Shown here: piece by piece, positions 32,245 through 40,162 of the stretch
Position numbering within the stretch: the first letter of the stretch is position 1
Layout of the letters: each line of letters starts with the position of its first letter
Assembly: GCF_050107595.1 (NCBI RefSeq)
Contig: NZ_JBNILH010000002.1
Coordinates: forward strand, 124,001 to 188,000
Direction of reading: 5' to 3'
Source of the DNA: Bacillus_AB infantis_C
GTDB lineage: Bacteria > Bacillota > Bacilli > Bacillales > Cytobacillaceae
Length of the DNA stretch: 64,000 nt
Notes under the pieces: model-generated
The model's database searches: none
Seen by the model: only the letters and a program-made list of their open reading frames with translations
What the model was told of the DNA's origin: nothing
Program-made: the position numbers and the translations under genes

Positions 32245-34530
32245 TTAGCTCCTTACCGGTGCAAGGAACCTGGAAGGCTTTGCCTTTTTGCCGCGCCTTT
32301 TCTGCGGGACAGATATGAACAGCTCCTCCTGTGCCCGTGTAACCGCTACATATAATAGCCTTCTTTCTTCTTCCATCGGGTCAGGGTCTCCATTCCTGTA
32401 AGCTTCAAGCGCGAAATCATGGGGGATACTCCCGTCAACAGCCCCGATAATATAGACAGTCTTATATTCAAGGCCCTTTGACCGGTGGATTGTACTGAGT
32501 GTTATGCTATTGTCCCTTATATTGCCAGGCTTTTTCATTTCTTTATTCATGGCGCGCATATGCTCGGCATGCTCAAGAAATTCCGCTATGCTCTCAAAAT
32601 TATTGGCAGCTACCTTTAGATCGCGGATATCATCCGAGCCTTTTTCCATACTGGAGCCTTCCAGCCCGCGCTTTTTAAGAAAGTCATTAAATCCAAGTTC
32701 TTTTCCAATCATATCAATGGCAGCGGCAGGGCTCTTCGACTTGATGGAACGAATCGAGGGGACGGCCCTTGCCAGCTTTTTCTCCTGAAAAGCAAATCCG
32801 GTTTTCACATCAGCAAGGCACTCGAGAAGTGTCCTGTCGGTCAGAATGCTTTCTGCTTTCAAATCCTGCAGCACCGATTGCTTAAGGAAGAGCGCCGGCA
32901 GAATACTTTTGATGGATTCCTGGCTATCCTCATCAAGAGACAATTTTAAGAAAGCCAGGAGGGTCCGCACTAGGTAACGGTCATAAAATGATTCGGCATC
33001 CTGGTCGATCCTGAATGGCAGGCTGGAATTGGCCAGCCTTTCAAAAATGGCTCTCATCCCTGCATGTGTCCTGAACAATACCGCGAATTCTCCTGGACTT
33101 CCGCCCTGAGAAATCTTCTCCAGGATATCGGTCACAATCATCGTCGCTTCTTCTTCCTCATCAAGCGGGAAGAAGAGGAGCGGCTTTCTTGCCTTTGAAT
33201 ACTGGGCCTTCATCTTTTTGTCGCGCCGCTGTTTATTTTTGACAATAATGCTGTTTGCGGCGGTTACAATTTCATGTGCGGAACGGTAGTTCTGATCGAG
33301 AACAACGACACTGGCAGCCGGGAAATCTTTTTCAAACTCAAGCAGGTACCGCGGGTCGCTTCCCCGGAACGCATAAATGGACTGATCATCATCCCCGACT
33401 GCACAGACATTATTGCTTTTGGCGGAAAGAATCTTAATCAGCTCATACTGAACTTTATTGATATCCTGGAATTCATCAATAAGGAAATATTGAAAGCGGT
33501 TTTGATACGATTCCAGAATATGGGGATACTCCTGGAAGAGCCGGTAACAGCCAAGAAGCATATCATCAAAATCGAAGAGCCTGTGATTCTCTTTATATTC
33601 TTCATAGAGCCTGTATAATTCTGAGACCGTTTTATCCCAATCAGTCTCAGGATTTGTATTATGGGGAAGAATAAGAGAGTTCTTCCAGAAGCCGATTTTC
33701 TGCAGAGCCAGATCAAAAGCAAAGTCCTTTTCATCGATTTTCAGCTCTTTTGCTGCTCCTTTTAAAATCTGCTCGCGCTGCCATTCTTTTTTTAGCAGCT
33801 TTTGGGAGTTCCATCCGTCTCTGTCATGGAAGGAGAGGATCCGGTAAAAAATGCTGTGGAAGGTGCCGGCAAGGAGCTGCTCTGCCTGGGCAGACTTTAT
33901 GCCTGGATAGTCAATCAGCCTTCTTTTCATTTCAGCAGCAGCTTTAGCCGTGAAAGTAACCAGCATGATGGATTTTGGGTCTATTTGCATCTCTTGGAGC
34001 ATATAAGCAGTACGGGTGGTTAATACCCTTGTCTTCCCGCTGCCGGCCCCGGCCAGTACAAGGAGAGGTCCATCAATATGCGATACAGCAGCAGACTGTG
34101 CAGCATCCAATTGGAATCCATTGTCTGCGAGATCTTTTAAGTACCCGCTGCCAGTTTTGTTTTTAGAAGGCATAGACTGGAAAGGGGCACCTGTTTTTAC
34201 AAAAGAAGCTTCCTGAAACACAGAAGGAGGCATTGTCTCAGCAGTGATTGACCTCGACTTTGGCAGCCTGAACCCGCCCGCAGAGACCTCCGCTTCAACC
34301 GGCTCTTTTTTCACCCCGTTCAATGCCTCCTCTGCATCACGGCATTCAGCATTGGAATGAAGATGGTAGAAGTGGGGAGGATCCTGTATCCCCAAATACA
34401 TCCTCACCCGCTCTCCGCATGCAGGACAGAATAGATGTCCCTTTTTGCCTGCATCATAAATTTTTTGGAATTCTTCGCGGCTGTAGTTTTCTATATTAAT
34501 AGTCTGTTGCCGGTAAACAGCAGTTTTCAT
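32245..34530 (-). CDS. yjcD: UvrD/Rep-type DNA helicase YjcD with N-terminal zinc-binding region
   Basis: A 761-residue superfamily 1A helicase. After an N-terminal extension with CPACG (35-39) and HFYHLHSNAEC (53-63), probably a zinc-binding module like that of CoiA, comes the motor. Walker A is AGAGSGKTR (160-168), followed by DEFQDINKVQ (motif II), GDDDQSIYAFRGSDP (III), TIHRSKGLEYKTVYI (V) and RRLLYVAVTRAQEELFIS (VI). It translocates 3'-5' on DNA, likely in repair. All motifs are intact. Single gene, minus strand, convergent with spoVIF. Confidence 0.93.
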   Translation of the reverse strand: MKTAVYRQQTINIENYSREEFQKIYDAGKKGHLFCPACGERVRMYLGIQDPPHFYHLHSNAECRDAEEALNGVKKEPVEAEVSAGGFRLPKSRSITAETMPPSVFQEASFVKTGAPFQSMPSKNKTGSGYLKDLADNGFQLDAAQSAAVSHIDGPLLVLAGAGSGKTRVLTTRTAYMLQEMQIDPKSIMLVTFTAKAAAEMKRRLIDYPGIKSAQAEQLLAGTFHSIFYRILSFHDRDGWNSQKLLKKEWQREQILKGAAKELKIDEKDFAFDLALQKIGFWKNSLILPHNTNPETDWDKTVSELYRLYEEYKENHRLFDFDDMLLGCYRLFQEYPHILESYQNRFQYFLIDEFQDINKVQYELIKILSAKSNNVCAVGDDDQSIYAFRGSDPRYLLEFEKDFPAASVVVLDQNYRSAHEIVTAANSIIVKNKQRRDKKMKAQYSKARKPLLFFPLDEEEEATMIVTDILEKISQGGSPGEFAVLFRTHAGMRAIFERLANSSLPFRIDQDAESFYDRYLVRTLLAFLKLSLDEDSQESIKSILPALFLKQSVLQDLKAESILTDRTLLECLADVKTGFAFQEKKLARAVPSIRSIKSKSPAAAIDMIGKELGFNDFLKKRGLEGSSMEKGSDDIRDLKVAANNFESIAEFLEHAEHMRAMNKEMKKPGNIRDNSITLSTIHRSKGLEYKTVYIIGAVDGSIPHDFALEAYRNGDPDPMEEERRLLYVAVTRAQEELFISVPQKRRGKKAKPSRFLAPVRS

Positions 34531-34691
34531 GAAAAGTCATCCCCGTTTTTCTAGTTCATCTTAATATGTATTGAATACCCATAAAACTGGGATTCCACTT
34601 GAAAAATTAAATTTTTTATACCCATAAACATGCCGAAGCCGGCGAAGTCTATCATAACAAAACCAGTGATTTAAAAAAAGGAGTTTAAAAA

Positions 34692-34716
34692 GTTTATCTC
34701 CCTGAACAAGGGGTAT
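34692..34716 (+). promoter_or_regulatory. SigB-type general stress promoter
   Basis: GTTTAT (34692), a 13-base spacer, GGGTAT (34711): five of six and six of six matches to the SigB consensus GTTTAA/GGGTAT at the right spacing, 63 bp before the ATG at 34779. Confidence 0.7.
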
Positions 34717-34778
34717 AGAAAGGAAAATATACATTTTCGGCAAAGTATGGAAAAGACCTTGAAATGGAGGAATGGAAA

Positions 34779-35060
34779 ATGGGCTATATCGTGCCTTTCA
34801 ATCATTATCAATACAATCAGTATGCTGTGAGGGACTTGGATAAAAAGCAGGATTCATTCCGGCTGTATCCAGTTTCAAGGGTGAACAGAGTGGAGAATGA
34901 CACACAATGGTTCCAGCCGGAGCAGCTGTTTCAATTTACACGTTCTGCGGAGGCTGGATACTCGGACGAAAAGCCGGCGAGAAAGGTCAATGAAAAGACC
35001 GTTGAAAGAGTGTACGGGGACATGACAGGTAAAGGAACACTATTCACTGAATCTGTTTAG
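34779..35060 (+). CDS. Hypothetical protein, probably general stress regulated
   Basis: A 93-residue soluble protein beginning MGYIVPFNHYQYNQYAVRD, rich in Tyr, Asn, Gln and charged residues, with no membrane segment or known motif. The ATG at 34779 lies 8 bases after TGGAGG; an in-frame ATG at 34764 overlaps that site. A SigB-type promoter sits 63 bp upstream and a terminator follows, so it is an independent unit. Homologues with the same N-terminal motif occur in other Bacilli but I know no function. Confidence 0.75.
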   Translation: MGYIVPFNHYQYNQYAVRDLDKKQDSFRLYPVSRVNRVENDTQWFQPEQLFQFTRSAEAGYSDEKPARKVNEKTVERVYGDMTGKGTLFTESV

Positions 35061-35071
35061 TGGCATAAAGA

Positions 35072-35120
35072 AAGGGAGAGCTTAGAAGGTCTGCACATGC
35101 AGAGGCTCTCCCTTTTTCCA
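35072..35120. terminator. Bidirectional terminator between convergent genes
   Basis: GGGAGAGC (35075) pairs with GCTCTCCC (35106) and is followed on the plus strand by TTTTT. It serves the plus-strand gene at 34779 and overlaps the 3' end of the DUF421 gene. Confidence 0.7.
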
Positions 35121-35756
35121 TTCAGCATAAAGTACATCTTTGACAGTTTCAGCTCCCCAGCCATTCAGTTCGGTTTGAAGCCTGCTTTCATCCCAATGAA
35201 TCATATGCAGATTATCCAGAACAATTTCCCCGTCAAGCACCAGTGTGACTGGAAGCTCTTCCGGCTGCAGCTGAATTTTGAAATCCTTTGCTGCAGGGGA
35301 GCTGTATTGCGGTTTTTTAAGCACACTTACTGTCCCATCCGTTTCCAGTATCGCATACTCGCATTCACGTATAGAGAAAATATCCTTGGACCTCAGCAGA
35401 TGCTGCAGCTGATTGATGTCAAGGTGATTCTTCTTTAAAGAATCGTACACAATCTGCCCCTTTTTGATGACGATCGATGGCTCTCCCTCCAGAAAACGGC
35501 GCATTCTTTTAAATTTCTGTGTCAGATACTCAGTGAAATAAATCAATACTCCCCATAAGAAGACTGCAAACAGGATCTGGCCCAGGCCGATTTTTTCATC
35601 GAATAATGCATTGCCCACCAATTCACCTAAGACAAGGGCCGATACAAAATCAAATGTCGTGATTTGGGTGATCTGCGTTTTACCCAGAAATTTAGTGATT
35701 AAAAAAAGGGCGGCAAATCCAACCACGAGCTCTGCGAAAATATGCAGATATTCCAT
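35082..35756 (-). CDS. DUF421 (YetF-like) membrane protein
   Basis: A 224-residue protein with three N-terminal helices (about 5-78; FLITKFLGKTQITQITTFDFVSALVLGELVGN is the family signature region) and a cytoplasmic DUF421 domain (EGEPSIVIKKGQIVYDSLKKN ... CEYAILETDGTVSVLKKP). It has no DUF421-associated spoVA neighbours, unlike the paralogue at 18428. Function unknown; topology suggests the C-terminal domain faces the cytoplasm. Confidence 0.88.
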   Translation of the reverse strand: MEYLHIFAELVVGFAALFLITKFLGKTQITQITTFDFVSALVLGELVGNALFDEKIGLGQILFAVFLWGVLIYFTEYLTQKFKRMRRFLEGEPSIVIKKGQIVYDSLKKNHLDINQLQHLLRSKDIFSIRECEYAILETDGTVSVLKKPQYSSPAAKDFKIQLQPEELPVTLVLDGEIVLDNLHMIHWDESRLQTELNGWGAETVKDVLYAEWKKGEPLHVQTF

Positions 35757-35843
35757 GAGTTTAACTCCTTTTAGTCCATATTATTTTCATAGTATGTCCA
35801 GACATGGAGGAAATTATTGACTGAAAAGAGTATTTTCAATAGG

Positions 35844-35870
35844 AAAGGCGCCCTTGATAAGGGCGCCTTT
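35844..35870. terminator. Hairpin terminator beside repeat copy A3
   Basis: A 12-bp perfect stem AAAGGCGCCCTT/AAGGGCGCCTTT with a 3-base loop. T-rich sequence follows on the plus strand. No plus-strand gene ends here, so on the minus strand it would end the yjcG-yjcF transcript after the repeat. Confidence 0.7.
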
Positions 35871-35874
35871 GTTC

Positions 35875-36103
35875 TTGTATAGGAATTTATAAATTGTAGG
35901 TCTTGTGGATAAAAATCAATTATTGATCAACGTCCAGCAGCTGCGCTGAGGTTACAAGCCAAACCTCCCAAAAAGGCAAAGAACGCCTTTGCGGGAGATT
36001 CGTCTTGAGGCCTCCAGGATGGGGGTCATGCAGATGTTGCCACAGGACGTGGCGTTCTTAGTCTGCGTTCCTTAAGGTGATCAAGGCGCTAGCGCTTTTG
36101 TTT
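35875..36103 (+). repeat. Structured intergenic repeat, copy A3
   Basis: Same layout as copies at 15647 and 19389. Arms AACCTCCC/GGGAGATT (one mismatch) around AAAGGC/GCCTTT, then GCAGATG...GTCTGC and GTGATCAAGGCGCTAGCG. It is bounded by a hairpin terminator on the left and the yjcF stop codon on the right, so it lies in the 3' untranslated part of the minus-strand operon, antisense to it. Confidence 0.85.
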
Positions 36104-36529
36104 TTATAAGTACTTTTTCATCGTGCGGTGAGGGATGCCTGCATCCATAAATTCCTCAGAAACCACTTCATAGCCCAGTTTACTGTAAAAAGGGATGGCC
36201 TGTGTCTGGGCATTCAACTTAACAGCAGGAAGTTTCTGCTCTCTGGCAAGCTCTTCAATTTTATCCATGACAGCCTTGCCAGCCCCGATTTTGCGGGAAT
36301 CCTTAAGGACGCAGATCCTTTCAGCCTTCCCGACCCCATCCACAACCCTGTACCTTCCGGCCGCGGCCGGAAGCTGGCTGTCATCGTAGAGAATGATATG
36401 GACGGCTTCCTTTTCATACTCATCGTACTCTTCTTCTTCTGGAACCTGCTGTTCGTCTATAAAGACAATTCGCCTGATTTTATATACATCTTCAATCTCT
36501 TGCTGTTCAACTGCTTTCTTTACGATCAC
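36104..36529 (-). CDS. yjcF: GNAT-family N-acetyltransferase YjcF
   Basis: A 141-residue single-domain acetyltransferase: IRRIVFIDEQQVPEEEEYDEYE near the N-terminus, then the acetyl-CoA motif region ICVLKDSRKIGAGKAVMDKI and the AIPFYSKLGYEV motif. It transfers an acetyl group from acetyl-CoA to an unknown amine. It starts with GTG (36527-36529) three bases after the yjcG stop codon, so the two are coupled. Order yjcH-yjcG-yjcF as in B. subtilis. Confidence 0.9.
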   Translation of the reverse strand: MIVKKAVEQQEIEDVYKIRRIVFIDEQQVPEEEEYDEYEKEAVHIILYDDSQLPAAAGRYRVVDGVGKAERICVLKDSRKIGAGKAVMDKIEELAREQKLPAVKLNAQTQAIPFYSKLGYEVVSEEFMDAGIPHRTMKKYL

Positions 36530-36532
36530 GAT

Positions 36533-37051
36533 TTAAGATTCCTTTCCAAAACGAAATGTTTCATATACTGTCCATGAACCGTTTTCCAGCTGATAAAGCA
36601 GATGGAAGCGGTCGATTGTTTCCTCATAATTAATGCGCTCCATCCGGAGTGAGCCGTAAACATCTGAATGCTCATCATCCGAAAGATTCTGGCCGACTGT
36701 GATATGAGGGACAAATGCATATTCCTGATTTTCGCCGCCAGGGAATATTTGATTTATTTCAGTATGGAGTGCATCCAGGTAATCATCGGGTTCAACCTTA
36801 AGATAAATAACGTTGTTGACCGGCTGAAAAGAGCTGAACTTATTGACCTTCATATTAAAAGGCCTTGCATTCTCCGCAGCTTTATGAAGCCTTTCGGATA
36901 GCGATTCTGCCTGCTCATCAGTTGCCTCAAAAGCACCTTTCAGTGTCAAGTGCGGCGGAATGAGAGCATAATGCGGGTCATAGCGCTTCCGATAGGAATT
37001 GGCCAGATCTTGAAGTTTCTTTGCAGGAAATATAACTATTCCATATTTCAT
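36533..37051 (-). CDS. yjcG: 2'-5' RNA ligase-like (2H phosphoesterase) protein YjcG
   Basis: A 172-residue 2H phosphoesterase-superfamily protein. The two hallmark motifs are IPPHLTLKGAF and FVPHITVGQNL, each carrying an H-x-T/S pair. Such proteins cleave or join RNA 2'-3' phosphates; the substrate of YjcG is unknown. I use the ATG at 37049-37051, preceded by GGAGGTATTCAGG, rather than an upstream in-frame ATG. Confidence 0.9.
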   Translation of the reverse strand: MKYGIVIFPAKKLQDLANSYRKRYDPHYALIPPHLTLKGAFEATDEQAESLSERLHKAAENARPFNMKVNKFSSFQPVNNVIYLKVEPDDYLDALHTEINQIFPGGENQEYAFVPHITVGQNLSDDEHSDVYGSLRMERINYEETIDRFHLLYQLENGSWTVYETFRFGKES

Positions 37052-37200
37052 CCTGAATACCTCCATTGATAAAAATGTTAAGCACATATATTAAGATTTG
37101 TTTATCTATTATAACAAATTTTCCGACTTCAATGATAGTAGGTCCTTTTTTAAGGCGAGTTGTTTTGAAAATCGAAAAAGTGTTTTAGGAATGAAGGCAT

Positions 37201-37427
37201 CTATGCCGGGGCAAGAATTATTATGCGGATCATGCGGACGCTGCTACAGGGCGTGGCGAACTTAGTCCGCGTTCCTCGATATAACAGTCGCCTCCGCTTT
37301 TCTAACTGTCCAGCTCCGGGCGCTAGCCCCTCGAGTCATAAGCCACACCAGAATAAAAGGCAAAGAACGCCTTTTATTCTGGTGCGTCTTATGCTTGTCG
37401 GGGCTAAGCAAGCGCCCTCCGCTTTTC
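37201..37427 (+). repeat. Structured intergenic repeat, copy B2
   Basis: Order of the two hairpins is reversed compared with the A copies. GCGGAC...GTCCGC (37234, 37265) comes first, a compensated version of GCAGAC/GTCTGC. It is followed by GTCCAGCTCCGGGCGCTAGCC and the hairpin CACCAGAAT/ATTCTGGTG (37346, 37376) around AAAGGC, AAAGAAC, GCCTTT. CATAAG/CTTATG and AGCCCC/GGGGCT extend the stem outward. It ends directly at the yjcH stop codon and together with the 150 bp up to yjcG fills the gap. Confidence 0.85.
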
Positions 37428-38150
37428 TTAAAGCATGTGCTTCAAAGCTCTTTTAAAGTCCGGCTGCCAGTATTTCCATGTATGGTTGCCTTCGAATTCT
37501 TCATAAAAGTATTGAAAACCCCTTTCGGACAAAATGGAGGAGAGGCTTCTATTTGGTGTAAGGAAGTCTTCTATTTCTCCGTTTGTCGTTTTTACTTCTG
37601 TTTCTTGAGTGCCGATTACATGATAAATATTCAGCAGGCCAGGGGTTGGGAAGCTCCGGGCAGCTTCAAGGATGCTTTCGTCCACATATGGGGATTGAAG
37701 GATCGTTTTCCCAAAGGTATTAGGATATTCCAGCGAAGCCAGGAGCGAGACTGAGGCGCCGAGGGAATCTCCTGCCAAAATGCGGCCCTGTCCCATTTGA
37801 TAGGTAGGAAATTCTGCATCAAGGTAAGGCACAAGCTCATGTGCCAGGAATCTTATGTACGCCCTGTGCTTATCTCCCTCCGGATGGTATTTGCTTCTGC
37901 GGTCATGCACATTCTTATAAGGGATGCCCACCATGATAACGTTTTCTATTTCCCTGTTGTGAAGGAGCTCATCCGCTGCGCGTCCTGCCCGTCCCATTTG
38001 GAAATAATCCTTTCCATCCTGGGCGATAAGAAGGGAATATTTATAAAGGGGAGAATAAGAGGCAGGAAGATAGATAAGTATATCCAGCTCTTCTCCCAGC
38101 TCCCTGCTCTGAAAAGAGATTTCTTTTATCGTTCCTTTTTGAATTTCCAT
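37428..38150 (-). CDS. yjcH: Putative esterase YjcH (esterase D/enterochelin esterase fold)
   Basis: A 240-residue alpha/beta hydrolase of the putative esterase family. The nucleophile elbow is AGDSLGASVSLL, and a histidine lies in EGNHTWKYWQ near the C-terminus, giving a serine hydrolase triad. Start ATG 38148-38150 follows GGAGGTCTGGC. Probably cytoplasmic; substrate unknown. The 311 bp between this gene and the next one hold only the receptor promoter (TTGACA at 38390, TAAAAT at 38415, 19-bp spacing) and a small CCCCTG/CAGGGG inverted repeat. Confidence 0.9.
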   Translation of the reverse strand: MEIQKGTIKEISFQSRELGEELDILIYLPASYSPLYKYSLLIAQDGKDYFQMGRAGRAADELLHNREIENVIMVGIPYKNVHDRRSKYHPEGDKHRAYIRFLAHELVPYLDAEFPTYQMGQGRILAGDSLGASVSLLASLEYPNTFGKTILQSPYVDESILEAARSFPTPGLLNIYHVIGTQETEVKTTNGEIEDFLTPNRSLSSILSERGFQYFYEEFEGNHTWKYWQPDFKRALKHML

Positions 38151-38461
38151 GCCAGACCTCCATAAACAGCTTTGTAAGCCTTTTAAAAGGAATTCTAACA
38201 TAAGAATTTAATAATTGCCCAATCTGTGCATCTTATTGGTTCAGCTGGTCTGCAGGGATGTGTTATTATTGGATAATAAACCCAATTTTGAATAGGGGAT
38301 CATCCTTTTATAACAGAATGCCAAGATTGTTTTCCTCGCCGGCAAAACCGCCACACCCCTGGTTTTCAGACCGCTTCAGGGGATGGTAATTGACAATTGT
38401 GTAAAAGTTTATGTTAAAATAAACTTGAGAAATTCTAAATAAAAACAGAGGGGGATATTCT

Positions 38462-39460
38462 ATGAAAAGAAAAAGTTTTCTACTTTCAGCAGCATTGCTG
38501 CTGGCGCTTTCTGTGATTCTGGCTGCCTGCGGCGGCAATTCAGATGAAGGCGGTTCAGACAATGGAGGAGAAGGCGGATCAGAAAAGCCTAAATTCCTCA
38601 GCATCGTTACCGGTGGAACCGGCGGTACATATTTCCCGCTTGGAGGCGCATTCGCGGATATCATTTCCGATGAAACCGGCATCCAGGCCAATGCTGAAAC
38701 ATCAGGCGCTTCTGCCGAAAACATGAATACGCTTAAGGATAAAAATGCTGAAATTGCTTTTTCACAAACTGATATTGCATCGTATGCAAAAGACGGTAAG
38801 CTGATGTTTGAAGGTGCCGCTGTCGACAATGTCAGCGCTATCGGAACGCTTTATCCTGAAACTATCCAAATTGTCACTACCGCTAAATCCGGCATCAAAT
38901 CTGTTGAGGATTTGAAAGGCAAGAAGGTTTCTGTCGGTGCTCCTGGTTCAGGCACAAATCCGAATGCTGAACAGATCCTTGAAGTGCATGGAATGACATT
39001 TGATGACATCGACAAGCAGGATCTTTCTTTTGACGAGTCTACTGCCGGTATCCAGGATGGAACGATCGATGCGGCTTTCGTAACTGCTGGAACTCCTACT
39101 GGTGCTGTTGAAGGTCTTTCAGCGACTGAAGATGTAGTCATTGTTCCGATTGAACAGGACAAAATCGATGCTCTGATTGAGAAGTACCCTTATTATATCC
39201 AGGATGAAGTCCCATCCGGAACTTACGGACTGTCTGATGCAGTAGCAACTGTTGCTGTACAGGCGATGCTTGTCGTGTCAAATGACCTTTCTGAGGATAC
39301 GGTTTACGACATTACTAAGGCTATCTTCGAAAACACAGATAAGATTACACACGCAAAAGGAAAATTGATTACTGCTGAAAGTGCTCTGAACGGGGTAGGC
39401 ATCGAGGTGCACCCGGGAGCTCAGAAGTATTTTGACGAAAAAGGCGTAAAAGCCGAATAG
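38462..39460 (+). CDS. TAXI-family TRAP transporter solute receptor (lipoprotein)
   Basis: A 332-residue lipoprotein with signal peptide and lipobox LAAC (Cys23), a Gly/Ser-rich linker (about 24-40), and a periplasmic-type binding domain starting FLSIVTGGTGGTYFPLGG, the TAXI family signature. It captures a carboxylate-type solute (glutamate or glutarate/oxoglutarate in studied members) for the fused permease at 40152. GAGGGGG lies before the ATG. A strong hairpin at 39489 separates it from the downstream genes. Confidence 0.93.
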   Translation: MKRKSFLLSAALLLALSVILAACGGNSDEGGSDNGGEGGSEKPKFLSIVTGGTGGTYFPLGGAFADIISDETGIQANAETSGASAENMNTLKDKNAEIAFSQTDIASYAKDGKLMFEGAAVDNVSAIGTLYPETIQIVTTAKSGIKSVEDLKGKKVSVGAPGSGTNPNAEQILEVHGMTFDDIDKQDLSFDESTAGIQDGTIDAAFVTAGTPTGAVEGLSATEDVVIVPIEQDKIDALIEKYPYYIQDEVPSGTYGLSDAVATVAVQAMLVVSNDLSEDTVYDITKAIFENTDKITHAKGKLITAESALNGVGIEVHPGAQKYFDEKGVKAE

Positions 39461-39488
39461 TCTGCTGATTTTTAAATGGCTTCACTCT

Positions 39489-39527
39489 GGCCGGCGCTGC
39501 AAACCTGAACAGGTTACCGCGCCGGTC
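39489..39527 (+). other. Strong intercistronic hairpin after the TAXI receptor gene
   Basis: CCGGCGC/GCGCCGG, extended by two pairs, encloses an inner AACCTG/CAGGTT stem. No long T-run follows. A second hairpin GCCCAT/ATGGGC lies at 39567-39584. It may stabilise the receptor mRNA or partly terminate, giving more receptor than permease. Confidence 0.6.
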
Positions 39528-39631
39528 AATTCTCTTTAAGAGGACCTGAAGTTTAAGTCAGCCATAGCCCATTGAGAGATGGGCCAGGCGAAGGAGCCGC
39601 CCTTCATCCCATTTTCTAACAGGGGGTCCTG

Positions 39632-40162
39632 ATGAAAAAACGAACAAGATTGAAGAGAGCATTATTGCTGCTTCCCCTCTTAATTGCTGCCATTGCAATT
39701 ATTATCTTTATCCCTTACAAAAAAGCACTTGTTATTCAATACCAAAATACAGGCAAAGTGCTTGCCTATATCCCTTTCACCGAGGAAGAAATTTTTAAAA
39801 TAAAATATACCCATTCAATCCATCTTTCAGATGTGGTAGAGAGCTATAAACCAACCAAGGACTTGAAGATCCAGCAATACGAGCTTATGTATGAAGATTT
39901 TGCAATCGGCATGCCTGATAACGCTTCCGAAGGTGAGGTATTTGAACAAAAGGACGGGAAATACTATATCCGGAATATGAACAGAGTTTTCCCTCATTTT
40001 GATATGCGGACAGGCAAGGTCAGGGCAAATCATAGAATTATATATAATGGAATCGAGTATCCTATGGCAGGTTTTGTCGAGCCGGGAACATGGGTAAGAT
40101 TTACAATTGATAAAATAAACATTTACCAGCATTTGGAAGGAGTGAATATCCTTGAGCAATAA
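39632..40162 (+). CDS. DUF1850 protein of the TAXI-TRAP operon
   Basis: A 176-residue protein with one N-terminal membrane helix (about 9-27, LLLLPLLIAAIAIIIF) and an extracytoplasmic domain with IKYTHSIHLSDVVESY, matching DUF1850. Such proteins are found between TAXI receptor and permease genes and are thought to be accessory transport factors; no function is proven. Its stop overlaps the TTG start of the permease by 11 bases. Confidence 0.88.
   Translation: MKKRTRLKRALLLLPLLIAAIAIIIFIPYKKALVIQYQNTGKVLAYIPFTEEEIFKIKYTHSIHLSDVVESYKPTKDLKIQQYELMYEDFAIGMPDNASEGEVFEQKDGKYYIRNMNRVFPHFDMRTGKVRANHRIIYNGIEYPMAGFVEPGTWVRFTIDKINIYQHLEGVNILEQ

Noticed and set aside
38308..38829. 173-residue minus-strand frame opposite the TAXI receptor
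   Set aside because: It is the antisense of the receptor coding region and signal peptide, with a serine/proline-rich shadow composition.
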